Source: Augochlora pura | Lineage: Eukaryota > Arthropoda > Insecta > Hymenoptera > Halictidae | NCBI RefSeq assembly: GCF_028453695.1 | Contig: NC_135776.1 | Coordinates: 15,446,663 to 15,510,662, forward strand | DNA: 64,000 nt | Direction: 5' to 3' | Part shown: positions 29,625 through 44,600 of the stretch, piece by piece | Numbering within the stretch: position 1 is the stretch's first letter | How the letters are laid out: every line of letters starts with the position of its first letter | Notes under the pieces: generated by a model | The model's input: only the letters and a program-made list of their open reading frames with translations | The model's database searches: none | What the model was told of the DNA's origin: nothing | Made by a program: the position numbers and the translations under genes

Positions 29625-32600
29625 AATTATGAAAGAGAGAGAGAGGGAGAAATTATGAAAGAGAGAGAGAGGGAGAAATTATGAAAGAGAGAGAGAGAGA
29701 AGGAGAGAGTATGAAAGGGAGAGAGTATGAAAGGGAGAGTAGAAAGTATGAAAGAGAGAGAGAGAGAGAGAAAGAGAAGGAGAAAGTATGAAAGAGAGAG
29801 AGAGAGAGAAAGAGAACGAAAGAAAGCAAAAGAGAGGATCAGAGAGACATGAAGCAGAATGAGAGAGAGAGAAAGAGGGAGAATGAAACGAGAATAAAAG
29901 AGGGAATGGAAGAGAGAAAAAGAGAAGGTCAGAGAGAAAACGAGAAAAAAATAAAAGAAGTATCAGAAAGCGATATCAAAATTCTTGCTCGGTCGAATGG
30001 AAATGTTTTAACTCGATATTTTTACATGTCCCGTGGAACCAGATTCCCTGGCACTCGAAATTTGCGAAAATATTCTCCAAACCTTCTACTTCAATTTAGA
30101 GTACATGTTTGAATTTTCCAATGACAAATTTCTCATAAAGTTACTTCAAGTGGAATAAATGAATTCCGTTGCCTCTGTTACAGATTATTCTACTTTTTCT
30201 TTTTTTAATAAATTTTTCTATTCTTTTTTTGCATCGGATAAAAATAGAACTCTATCCTATAAATGTAAAAATTATGTGCAGAAAATTTTAAACATTAGAA
30301 TCTCTACAGAAACTGTGCCTTTAGGCAACAGATATTTTAGGATCAGTCGTCGACTTGAACTACTGTGCATCACTCAAAGGATGCAGGGAAGAATAAGTTT
30401 TATTATTAGTAACTTGAGTAATTTATTATTATTAAGCTGTAATATTGTCATATTAACTAAGTCTGATGTAATAATGTCAATATTAATATTAATATCAATA
30501 TCAATATTATTATATTAAATTTATATATTATATTATATATACTTGCTTTCACTTCATCCGACAAAGGATGCACAGTGGTTCAAGTCAACGATTAATATCA
30601 ATATTAATTATAATAATAATATTTAATATAATTATATTAAACATATATTTATAAAAATTTAGTCTACATATTTTCTAATATATCTCATACATGCTCTAAC
30701 ATAAATACTTTATCAAATATTTCGATAAAATAAATAACCACCAAGTAAAAATCAATTTTTATAATCATTTAAAGCGCAAATATATAGCCTGCAATAACAA
30801 AAAAAGCCCGTTATGAAACGAATCGAATAAAAATTAATTCCCTAGTTAACAAACTAATAAGAGCCGAAAGCATTTTATTTAATCTTTGCATAAAAAGGAT
30901 TCTTAATATATAAAGCTATTTCCATATACAAATTTTTCGCTTTGCAGTATTGCATTCAGTCATACGGTGGATTATGTTTTGGAGATCAAATATCATGCAA
31001 TGTTATCGATACAAACGTCAAGACTCCCCTGTCGATTCAGACATATACCATAATAGCATTTGTCTCAACATTTCAAAGTGAAATCTGATAGCAGATGCAC
31101 AAAGGGGATGCAACTGCCCCGTACAACCCACGCGGCGGCTGATAAATAAAGCCGACCCTATTTCACGAAATATCGGCCTCATTACAGACGCAAATCGGAT
31201 TAAAAGTCCTTAAATCAGGATTCACAACACAATAGGCAACTTATGACCATCTATTATCTATCGAAACGTTCGACGGTAATGCTGCCGAAGATAGTCCGCA
31301 AATGAAGATCCCCGATTAATATTTAAATGCCGCTAACAGGTGTCTCGTATCGCGAACGCAGATCGATGTTGAATATTACCGACTTTCGTCATTAACGTCA
31401 CGAAAAACCAATATGGTGTCACCATACTTACGCGGCTCAGAAATTTATGGTGCAGCAGCGTTGACACCTTGACGTCTTTCGAAATTCAACAATAAATGTA
31501 AAATACAAAAATATAGGAATATAAAAATATGAAAATTTAAAAATATAATATTATATAAATATAAAAGTATAGAAATATTGAAGTATAAAAATATAAAATA
31601 TGAAAATTTAAAAATATAGAATTATAGAAATATTGAGATATAAAAATATAGAAATATAGAAATATGGAAATATAGAAATATGGAAATATAGAAATATAGA
31701 AATATAGAAATATAGAAATATCAAAATATCAATATATCAATATATCAATATATCAATATATCAAAATATCAAAATATCAAAATATCAAAATATCAAAATA
31801 TCAAAATATCAAAATATCAAAATATCAAAATATCAAAATATCAAAATATAATATTGGCGTAATATAATATAATATAATATAGAAATACTAGGCGGGCATT
31901 ATCCCCCATTTATTAATCAACGACAAATCGCAGCATCCTTTAAAAAGTAATCCATCGCCCGATGCGTAATTTGATTAAATTGCAACGAATGTACAAGTTG
32001 GATTAAAAATAAAGGGAAACGCACGGGACACATGTACAGAGATATTTCCCATACGTGTGCTAACAAAGGCAGTTGTTCGTCCCCTTTGTCTACAGAAGAC
32101 ATTTCAAAATGGTACCCGGTAAAAAGTTCTGCCCTGCTACTTTTCATCCGATGTTCTTGCATCCGCAAAAGGCGAACGCGAAGGGAGACGTTCTTTGTGC
32201 GATGGCGCACATCTAAAGCGAGAGAAAATGATTCGTCCGCGGAATTACGCGTACACACGATACTGTTATTACTTGTATATATATATATATATATATACCC
32301 TAAGCACACATCCCGGTATGCTAGCATGTACTACGTAACTTTTTACATACTTTCTTCATTTGACGTTGTAATTAAGATATTTGCTGCTAGTCTTTCCTGT
32401 GATTTTTATTTAATAAGGGAATGTAACAGTGTCCACGTGCTATAAAATAAGAAATAAAGAAATGAAGATCGATGGAAGCACGTGCTGGCAAAAAATAATA
32501 TCAAGATTAGAGAATGGAAGTAATTTATAAAAATACCAATGTTAATTTATAGAAATGGTAACGCTGATTTTTTGAAAATATCAACGCTAATTTATAAAAA

Positions 32601-35600
32601 TATTAACGTTACTTATTACTTAATAAAAGCCAATAAATAATCTACAGTTGAAATCGTATATCTACTGTTGACTCGGCAAAATTAATAACTACGTATTTAA
32701 CACACGAATTTTATAGCAATAAATAAAATTAATTCCAACAGCTTAAGCTGATTTAATTTTTAATAATATCGGATACACTTTTATGCGTTAATTTCACGGT
32801 TTGCGGAGAATGTAAAATGCAAAACGTACGATAAAAAATACGGCTACCGAATGTGGAGAAACATGGGATGCACATGTTTATATTTGCTTTGCATATTTAC
32901 CGTAAACGAAACATAATAATAGTTCGAAGTTGTGCGCATCCAAATATTTTCCTTGCTTATATATTACATATCCTGGAGGAGCGCGTTCGATTCGTTATCA
33001 GATAATTAAATCCATACTTGTACGATACTATACATCGAGCTTGTATTTGCCTTTAACCTCGACAAAGTAAAAGCTGTCGACTATTATGTATGATATAATT
33101 AACTATTATGTGCGGTGTAGTTAATTGCAGAAAAAGAATTATCGAACTTTTGCCCTATTTTGTTTACTGATTCTGAAACAACTTATTTAATTGTCGGTAT
33201 ATTTAATATTTTATAATTTATATTGTATAAGTTGTATTACTTTATGAATATAGTTTTTTCTTCAAAATGGTGTATTCGATGAAGAAATGTTATTGTTTTC
33301 TTTCGACTTATTTTTTCACGTAGAATCATCCCCTATCTGATTGTATCATTAATTTCATAACACCTTGTATATAATGCAATTATTACAAATAATACTTCCA
33401 CAATCATCTATAGATTACGTAATATTATAAATTCTGTGCTGGTGTCAAGGTTATGTTAGATTATGTTATAAATTTTATAACTATATCAAAGTTATGTCAA
33501 GCTTATATTCCAAATCCTATCTTAGTTTCTAGGTTATGTTATGAATTCTAGAATAATGTCAAAATGTCAAGATTATGCTATGTTACGTTGCAATTTCAAA
33601 TCTCGAGATTTTGTTAGGTTCTATTACAAATTCTACGTTAATGTCAAGATTATATAACACCATATTACATATTTAATGCCAATGTAAAAGTTATGTTCCA
33701 TTATGTTGCAAATTCTACATTAACCCTTTGCACTCGAATGGTGACTCTCAGGCACCACTAATATTGTTCTTTCACCCTTTAAAATAATTTTTATAACAAC
33801 GATGTTTAATTTTAGAAAAGTCGTTAAATATGGCACTGTTATTATGAATCACGAGAATTAATTTGGTATAGATAAAATACACTTCGTCGCTTAAAATGAA
33901 AGTACTATGAGACAGAAAAATTATTAAAGATTTAGAGCTAAAATGGCCTCGAGTGCAAAGGGTTAATATCAAGATTGCATTACAATATGTTACAAATTCT
34001 GTGGTAATATGAAGGTCGCGTTAAACTACAAATTCTATGCTATCGATCAGCATTGGTACGTACATCGGAAATACCAAAGTGAATTCAAGTACAATAATTT
34101 ATTTCGCAAACGTTATCGAAAGCGTATTTTATGTATAAAATGCCGAGCAACAATTCTAGAAACAATCAATTTGGTTTTCCAATGATTTGCGAATTTTATT
34201 TCGGCGAATCTGGTTAAATAGAGCACACCGTGCATGTACACAAAGGGATTTCGCGAGATATAGGACGATTTTATGATATCGATTCTGTATACAGGGATGA
34301 ACGAGATTTCTATAGAGATGCCCTCTGAGAAGAATGAATTTTGTAGTTGCAGCAGGCTTTTGTTCGGAATAGGTACTACATGCTAGAAATGCTTGAAAAG
34401 AAGTTACTACGTTACAGCGGAGTACATTCTTTCGGTCCCTTACGGCCACCTTGACCTATAATTATAACGCTGCTTTTGTCCCAGACATTACGTGTCATTT
34501 GTTGCGCAAATGTCCTGAATTATACACGCATTTGTTCCATTCAGTACATTGTTGTTCTACTTAATTAATCCATACGCCACAAGTCGATTCATTTACATTT
34601 ATACCATATCATTCATCTATGCTCTTCATTCACCATTATTATTCTCACACACGTGAAATTGTTATCTCCAAAAAATTCGTATATTTTCAGAAAAGAGTTT
34701 TTACGTTCTTTTTTTTTGTATTTATATAAGTTTTTATATTTTGCATTTGTTCGTAATTATAATTTTACAGGAATTAACTAGCTTATATTGCTTCTACGTA
34801 TGTACATATAATTGTTCAATTTTTATACTTATTACAGAGTCTGTAATTAAAAATTTAATAACTAAAATAGAGCGAAGGGACTAGTGCTTAAAAATAAGTA
34901 ACAAGAACAGCTGAGCTAAAACTTATGTTTAGTTGTTAAGAATTAAATAACTAAGACAGCCGAAGGAAAATAATGCTTGCTGTAATAAAACTTTCAATGT
35001 TTCGTTCAGTTCGAAGCAATATTTCGCGGGAAAAGGCGGTACGATATATGTATGGAGAGAATTTCACGGACAACGGATCTTTCCCGCTTATATTTTTCAC
35101 GTCAACCGCTCTTTATCCCTGTTTAATCTTCCCTCAAAGCTGCCAGTATCCGGTTTAATGTCTGGTTTCATAAGTGCCGCTGTTCCCTCGGTCAAATTTC
35201 TCAAATCGTTCTTTACGCCAGACGTCGACTGCCTGCTGCTTTAATTGCAACTAATATACTTTGCCACTCTGACAACCAATTCATGTTTGTGACAATATTT
35301 ATTCGCACGAAATGAAATATTAGCTAACCTTGTCGCCTTTGAAAGCTTATTTACCTAACCGTGGATTTACCTTGCACTGCGATTTATTTTATGGTATTAT
35401 TCAATATTATATATTATGTTATTATGAGTTATTTAGTATCATATATTATATTATATTGCTTAATATTATATACTATATTATTATACATTGTTTCATATTA
35501 TACATTATGGTATTATATATTATTATATATTGCTTTATATTATATATTATATTATTATATGTATATTGCTTTATATTACATATTATATGTGTATTATTGC

Positions 35601-38600
35601 TTACTGTTATATATTATATTACATACGTATATAATAGCAATATTAACACTTTATCGACCAATAGCCGACAAATCAGTTTTTGCTCTTGACCTGTGATTCA
35701 GTTGACACGGTAACTAATAATTTAATATTTATTATTGTGACAAACGTGTTGATTGTACTACTATAAGCTTCAAAATTATCATATAATTTTGTTGATATTA
35801 AATATCTTTCGCAATGAATAAAATACATAAAATCAAAATAGAAAGGAAAATTTAACATTGAGCCAAATGTTTACGACCGAATGACCGACCCGTTATTAAA
35901 TAAATAATAAATATTACTTCAACATTGATGGCAGGTGAGTAGGATTTAATTTAACCTACTTTCGTCATTTCCAATCCGAAAGATCGCGTTCCAAATCTTC
36001 GTAACGAGAGTCCGACGCGATATCATAGGGCAAAGGGTTAATCGTTACATTGTATATTCCATATATTTCCTGTAAATATAATTATAAAGAATGTCCGCGT
36101 GACGATAGCGTAACTTTCGTTCCGGTGCTGCACGATTATCGAGCCGCGGCGCACGCTGTTAAAACAGCAAACGCGCCTGGCGCATTCTCCACACACGGTG
36201 TGCTGCATTGCACGACGGTCTGGCGACGCGTGAACCCTTTTGTACAGGTTTAAAAATTGAACGCGACGCTCTTAACAAATATCCGTACGGCAAGTTTTTG
36301 CACCGCCGTTCACAAAATGCCGGCATTTCCTGACACCGTCTGTAGAAACGATACGGTCTATAATAAAAACAACGTAACTCGTTCAAAATCATATATCTCT
36401 CAGTGAAAAATTTTGGCAATATATAAATTTTTAATTTCTACTTCTACTTTCTGAAGTCGAGAAGAAATTAATTCCACGAAAAAGTTGAAACGAATTCCCG
36501 AAACACACAAAGTTATTATTCTCTTCTTTATTGGACGAAGTAAATTATTTTCGAATCTTTAATTTTACAAACAATCAATATTTAGTTCTAATTTTTGTGT
36601 TAATGACTTTGCAAACTTTGCGATATTTCGAAGGATGTTTTGTCTCTCAAAAGATAAATCATAATTATTAAAATATCTTTATCGGAATGATCTCTGTTTG
36701 GTAAGAATTAGAATGTAATTTGTTTATCACAATATTTTTCTGTAACGAATTTTCGTCGTTTGGTTGTATATGATTGTTTGCGAAACGACGAATTCTCGTC
36801 ACGCCTGTTATGCGTTAAAATATATTATTCTATAAATCGAATATGTGCTAAAAACGGGTGCAGAATTTTGTTTAAATGAATGCACTGGCTGCGAATGTAT
36901 TTACAATAACGGTGGTCGACCAATAAAATGCATTCCCATCTTTGGAATGCTGCGACGTAACACAATGCTTTTAGGCGTGTTACGGAAGGATATAATTAAT
37001 TTTCCTCGAAAATCAAAAATCAATGTAAGTAACTTAATTACGGAATTCTCGATATTATCGTGATGGTGTCTGGAACAGTTATGCAAGTGTAATGTACACG
37101 GCTCGGGTTACATACAGGGTGTCCCATTCAACTAATTTCGCTCACGCTGTAGAACTGAAACACTATAATAGTGAGTTTAGGTACAGTGAAACTATAGATG
37201 AAAATTGCATTTCAATTTTCGAAAATGCTTTATAGTTGCTGGAATAATAAATGTGGTTTTGGTCTGAGAGAATGTTTACAGTTGAAAATAATAATTTGTA
37301 ATAAAATGAAAGAGGTAATTTGTATTGATATACATGTATGTGGTAAATATGTAATACTAAATATGCTAAGTGTAATAAATATAGTAAATATAGGAAGTAT
37401 AGGGTGTATAGTAAATATAGTAAATATAGTAAATACAGCAAATATACTAAATATACTAAAAGTACTAAAAATGATAAATATGATAAATATATACGTATAT
37501 ATAAACGTGTACACAATACGTGTATAACAGTAAAAATATAATTAATTTATATCGACACACGTGATATTTAAGATACAAGTGAAACAAGAACACGAATTTA
37601 TATTAAGGAATTTATATTAAGGAATTTATATTAATTTCTGATACAAAGTATCCTCATTGCAATAAATGTAATGCCCGTGGAATTCGCGATCGTTTTGTTT
37701 AACAATTCCCGTTGATGTCAAGGAAATGAAATAACAACATCGTACATACTCTGTTTGGTTGACGACCATGATACCATACCGAGAGAACTCTTTTCCGCCG
37801 TGGTAACCCATTTATCAACATTAACACAATTTCAGCCCCCCATTTCCCGACAGTTCGAAAGTTTCGCGGATTACGTTCCTGCGTTATAATAACATTTCGA
37901 GTATTCCTAAACGACGACGGTGGAGTTTCAACGGAAGTTTGCTTCGTTAGCGTGAATTCCCGGGCAGTTTGATAAATCTTATAATCTCGAACGAACCGTA
38001 AGCGTTCGATTGGAAAAACACTGTTTTCGCCGAAAATGTGACCTAAAAAGTGCCCACGACAACACGTATAAAAAGACTATTGCTATAGTAATATAATACT
38101 TTTGCTATTGTTAGTAATTATAGTGTATATTACTATAATATTTTAGTATAGTACAGTACTATTAATATTGCTAGTAATTATAATATATGTTACTGTATTA
38201 TATTATTATAACATAGTACTATTAACATTACTAGTAATAGTAACATATACTACTGCATTGTATTGTTATAATATACTACTATTACTATTACTAGTAGTTG
38301 TAATATTACTGCAATATATTACTACAACATAGTAATATTAGCATTACTAGTAATTATAACATATATTACTGCATTATATTATTATATACTACTGTTACTA
38401 GTAATTATAATATATATTACTGTAATATATTACTATAACATAGTACTATTAGCATTAGTAGCAAGTATAATATTTATTACAGTAATATATTACTATAACA
38501 TAGTACTATTAGCATTACTAGTAATTATAATATCTATTACTTTAATATATTACTATAACATAGTACTATTACTATAGTTATATAGTATAGTAAAGGACAA

Positions 38601-41600
38601 TAACATCATAATATTACTATTGTAACAATCTTTTGCAATAGTAACGCGCAAACGATTCTAAGGGTTTGAGAATATTTTTATACATTTACATTTAATTATT
38701 TATATAATTATAAATAACTATATATGTATACTATAATATAGTATTATTACTATAGTTATATACTATAGTAAAAGACTATTACTATAGTAATCCTGAGGAG
38801 TGAAGTTGCACTCTCTTCCTACTTTGCACCACAATGTTATCTCTGTTCCATCAAATGAATGTTGCAGTACAAGATCCCGGAAAGATACGGCTTGCTATAA
38901 TACCATCACCGTTTGATCGAGTTAATATATCGAGTAGATTAAGGGCCGCGGAGGACGCCATTAATCAAATTCTTTATCAGTAAGTACGTCGTCGCGGCGT
39001 TCAACGAACTCCATCTTGAAGCATCATAAATCACGTTAAAGCGAAACCAGAGTCTTCCGCGACTCATCGATCTGTAATATAAAGCAGCCACACTCTGCTT
39101 AACAAACCGAGCTCGCCCTCTGTAATAATCAGTATCAATTACTGGAACTGTAACCGTGGCGATAGCTATTACGATTCCAATACAAATACTAATTATCCTC
39201 GGTGAAACGTAACCGCGATACTTAAACGATTGAAATAATGGCCAGTATTAATTCGAATTTCGGAGCAAATGTCGGAGATATTGTTTTGTAATCGAGCTCT
39301 TTCTTTAACAGCTTTAAAAGAAAGTTTAAATAATTGTTAGCGTAGGCTATATCAAACATTTTAGGTGGTATTAACCCTTTGCGCTACGACTCCTTTTACG
39401 TTGCGTCGATTAGCAATTATTTGTTCGTAATACGTTCCTTAATAGGACCAGATAATTTTTATTTCTTCTATTGTCCTTATTTGCTTCTGTTTCTAGACTT
39501 TGACAACGGACAAATTCAATTTGATTTCGATTTATAAGAAATTAATCATTTATTAATTTAGTAGATCTTGCGTGGAATCTTTATCACGAGTCTAACTGGC
39601 TATTGTAGTGCAAAGGGTTAAAAGGATAATAATTTTGAATCTGAAAGATTGAAAAGTAATTTCGAGATGCCAATTAAGTTAGAGACATATTCAAAATTGA
39701 TTAAATAGTATACCGGGTGTATCAGAAGTCACTGGCAACGGAGAAATGAGGACAACTTCAAAGCGGGAAGATGGGAGGACTGATATTATTTACCATTCAA
39801 AGAGCGAATTGTTTCGTCGGTTTAAATTTGCTGAAAGTTTGTCGGAATTCACTCGACGCTCCAGAGTAATTCCGTGCGATGAAGCGTTTCTGATAAAAAA
39901 AAATCGGGCGATATTAATCAAGTTGAAATTGGGTGTAGAGACGAGAGAAAAAAAGGCAGCCGGTAGCCCGGCGTGGTAGGCGAAAAGAGAAGAACCGTAT
40001 GGGTCGGTGGTTCAACGCCGTTGCTTCTGCATTTTTTCTCGGAATTTTCCCCCCGAGGCCCTCGTATCTTGTACGCGGCGCTTTCGACCGCTTTTTTAAT
40101 TAACTTCTGCTCAAATAGCGGCCGCTAGACAGAAGAACTACAGTTTGCGGTGTCACGTAAGGCTGATGCATAAAGAATTGAAAACGCTGTGATATTCTAA
40201 ACGAAACACCTCTACGAAGTCACCTGGCGACTGATTGTTTCTGAACGATGCGCGCCTAGGGATCTAATTAAAGTTGTAAATTAAATTCACTGAGAGACAT
40301 TTTTATTTCAGCTAATTCCATTTCTTGTTAATGATTTCCTTTCTATTGTGGCATTATCAACGAAGCATAGTAAATAATATACATATGTATATAGCTGGTC
40401 ACTGTGAAAATTCGAAGAATAATAATAAATATTATTACTTATTATTTTGTTACAGTATTATTTATTATTATTATGTATTAGTGTATATACATGTAGTGTA
40501 TGTATTATTAATATTATTATTGTTACTCTTCTTATTTTTCCACTTACTTTGTTATGATTTAAAGTATACCTCGAAAATATATAAAGTATATAAAATTTGT
40601 GGAACAATTATTTTTATGCTTCTAAAATCGTATAAATATCACTTTGCAACACTGTTCTAAAAAAGATGTATACATATATGCTATCGCGTTATTTACAATA
40701 ATCTACTACAAAAATCTTAACAATTTAACCGCAGTAAGATACGTAAGTACATCGCATTATTTTCACTTTCGTTCTTTATTATTTTATCTCAAAAAATTCA
40801 AATTTATGAAATTCGTAACCNNNNNNNNNNNNNNNNNNNNNNNNNNNNNNNNNNNNNNNNNNNNNNNNNNNNNNNNNNNNNNNNNNNNNNNNNNNNNNNN
40901 NNNNNNNNNNNNNNNNNNNNTGTGGCATTATCAACGAAGCATAGTAAATAATATACATATGTATATAGCTGGTCACTGTGAAAATTCGAAGAATAATAAT
41001 AAATATTATTACTTATTATTTTGTTACAGTATTATTTATTATTATTATGTATTAGTGTATATACATGTAGTGTATGTATTATTAATATTATTATTGTTAC
41101 TCTTCTTAATTTAAAGTATACCTCGAAAATATATAAAATATATAAAATTTGTGGAACAATTATTTTTATGCTTCTAAAATCGTACAAATATCACTTTGCA
41201 ACACTGTTCTAAAAAAGATGTATACATATATGCTATCGCGTTACTTACAATAATCTACTACAAAAATCTTAACAATTTAACCGCAGTAAGATACGTAAGT
41301 ACATCGCATTATTTTCACTTTCGTTCTTTATTATTTTATCTCAAAAAATTCAAATTTATGAAATTCGTAACCCATTTAATTACAATACACAACCCCGAGC
41401 ATGCTGCATTATGCATATAGTAACATAGCGTGCTAGGAAACAGTATGTTAATGAATCACCCTTGCAGACCATATTAAATGAACCATGTCCTCCCAAGGAG
41501 GTTGAAAAATTCAAGAAGAGAGGAAGCCTGACGACGGTCTTTAATAACGCTTAACATCCGCCTCCGATATCTGTTAGCATGCTCGCGAAACACAGAGACG

Positions 41601-44600
41601 TATTAACATACACAGCTTTGTTAACAAATAATCGTCCGATATTCTGTTTTACCATTATTCAAAAAATGCCGGAATTTCCTAACACGATCTGTAGAAATCA
41701 TACAGTTTACATAAAAACAACGCAACTTATTAAAAATGACGTATCCCTCAGTTAAATTTTGGAAAACATTATAAAACAAATTTGTCTTTATTTAGAAATT
41801 TTTAATTTCTCTTCCTGCTTTTCGAAGCTGGAGAGAAATTAGATGCACGAAGGAATTGAAACAAGTTAATAAAAACGCAAAGTTATTATTCTCATTTTTA
41901 TTAGACACGTGGAATTCAGGAGCATCTAAAGAAGTTTTATAGAACATTTTATACGATTCATTTTTCACGAATCTCATCCGTTGTATTCGCAGCCAAGAGA
42001 CAGATTCGTCCGCGGTATTTTTTCCTCTTCTTGTTGTTGACTCTTCTAGTGATTTCGTTGAAATAAAATCCGGCTGCGATATTCGTTTCATCGGAAATGT
42101 ATTTTTTTTATCGTTAGATAAACAGGAACGAATTGCCGTTTCTGTTATTATTTGATTGTGATTTTTCATTTTATCTGCTTATTGTGTGGTTCAGAAACGC
42201 GTCAAAGAAGGCCACGCGCCGTTTTCAAGTTTTTGACTTAAACCACTTTCATAATTAACACTAAATGAATTCCATATAATGTTGTAATGTAATATCAATA
42301 ATTTTATTAAACTCTATAGGGTCTTCTCGTCCCCTAACTCAATTCAAGCATTTTTACTTAAAATCTAAATTATTTTCTTAAAATAAAGACAGTTTATATT
42401 TCATCAACCCCTTCATACAAGCCTTCAATTAAAAGACAAATGATTATGCTACCTTAGTACAGTTATAATACTGCAGCCATTTAAACATTTCATAGAGCAG
42501 GGACGACTTTAAATTATAAACTTAAAGACATGTTTTTGATAAACAGGTGAATATAAATTTTGCCAAATTCCTTTATATTATTTATATATAATTAAATATA
42601 TACATAAATAATTAAAATTTACTAATTTAATCATTATAATTAAAAATTAATTATTAATTAAATTACAACCACCATCATTTTAATGGTTAATTTTTAACGA
42701 TATCGTAAAAATTACATTGAATAAATTTAGTTTAAAATAATGTGGGCGTAAATTAACTGATAAACTCATTTTTTTTCAATTTTGACTTAGACCACTTTCG
42801 TAATTACGGGCACATATATATTCGTCGTTTTTATATGACAGAAAATAATCGATCCTCGTTCTTTCAATTCCAAACAAATGAAATTCTAATTTTTCGTTCT
42901 GCGGACGAATATTGTGTTAACATGCCGGCTGATGTAATTTTACGTCATTCGAAGAACTATAACCGATAGCCGGCGGCGTAATTTTACTCCATTCGAGAAT
43001 CAATAATTGATCGCCGCCAGCATGATTCCGCGCCGCTTTATATTTAGACGGAAGTGCATCAAGCTGCGCTTTTCTTTGGCGATTTAATCCAGCAAACCCC
43101 GCGGCAAACAACTGGCGGAGTTTTATGAATTTCCGGGTTCCAACGATGTTGAAGGAATTGGGAAGAAGTTATAAATAAATAAACAGCCGATCGCCGCGCG
43201 TCTGCTTCACGCATTGCATAAAGTATACGAGAACGCGCGTTCGTCGATCAAAATTAATACTGTTTTCGAGCTATTGTTGCTGTCAGCAATCCGACTAGCG
43301 TGAGAAATTCATTTCGACCTTAAATTTTCAGTTTTATTCGGTAATCCAGCAAGAAAGGTTCGGAAAACTCTACGGGAAAGCCGACAAATACCTTTTTCCA
43401 TCGAAAAATGTTTCACACAAAAATGAAATCGCATTAGAAGCGCGAGTAAATTTTTTCCGCGCAGCGATTGTAAATTTGTTAATACGCGATGGATTTATTT
43501 TGCTTTCTTGCACACGCTGCGAAGAAAAATAATGAACGAAGAATGTACAAGTGAAAACGTTGGAAAGAGAAGTTATGGTTATAGTTAACCGGAAACTTGA
43601 GCTTTGTTACAATTATTTATTATTTAGTTATTTTAATCTCTGATTTAATCGTTAGATTATTTATTTGAAATACTCAGCTTCAGATTATCAAGAATTATAA
43701 GGAAACGTTCTCAAAAAGCACTCGCAATTAATTAAATATTCCTGTAACTTTCGTTACATTTTCTATAAAGATAAAATAAAATAAAGAGGTAAATAAAGAA
43801 AAATAAAATCAACGCCAAGAGGTTTCATAAAATCGATCAATGAGATTTATTTAAAAAATTCGATGTTTCACTTGAAACAAATTTGATATCGTAGCTGTAA
43901 TAAAATTCGTTGTTCCAGGAATAACAACCCCGAGAATTGATTTAAAAGGTCTACCCTTCTGTACACCAAGTGCAGCGGAGACGTGTTTATTGAGCCTGAT
44001 GCAGGGCCGGATCTCAGTATGAATAAACAAATGACCGGATAATCTGTGTACAGGCGCGGAACACGATATGCGGATTGCAAACTAGCGATACAGTGGCCGA
44101 ATGATTAAGGGAACGTTACAGCGCATCGAGTTGTCGCCAATATGGACAATGTGATTTACAAGAGAAAATATCGGCGGCAATGTTAAAAACGATGGCAACA
44201 GAAGCTACATTTAATTAATAAAGCGACACTGAATTAGTCTTCAGAGGACTATAAATAATTATTTTTGAAATGTTATTCGTAACTACTATTAAGTCATATA
44301 TTATTCTTAGACAAACATTGTTATTAATTATTGTCATTAATAGATGAATGATGTTCGTAAATATGAAATCATTCGGTATTATTAGACAAAAATTGCCATT
44401 AATTATTATCATTGACAGAGAAATATTATTCGTCGATTTATTATTCTCAAAGAAAAATTGCCAATAATTAATGTCACTGACGAAAAAATATTATTCGTAA
44501 ATATTAAATCGTCTGTTATTCTTAAACAAAAATCACCATTAATTAATATCATTGATACAGAAATATTATTCATAAATATTAAGTCATTTACTGGTCTCAA

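Larger units (their letters stand above)
29961..36314. other. Giant RasGRF intron, segment 3
   Basis: No gene is recognised. Contents: inverted-repeat element 30345-30592, AATATAGAA/AATATCAA arrays 31500-31880, degenerate GTTATGTTA(CA)AATTCTA repeats 33430-34050 interrupted by a MITE, a TATTATATTG array 35395-35640 and a dispersed-repeat copy 35640-35920. Confidence 0.5.
36841..40346. other. Giant RasGRF intron, segment 4
   Basis: No gene is recognised. It contains a CAGGGTGTCCC end at 37117, a TAAATATAGTAAATATA array (37370-37490), the 60-bp array at 38080-38620 and MITE copy B. The GC-richer stretches at 38870-39060 and 39740-40110 have no recognised coding content. Confidence 0.5.

Noticed and set aside
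29358..30112. Long K/R/E-repeat open frames
   Set aside because: They are translations of a purine-only simple repeat, where stop codons in that frame are rare by composition.
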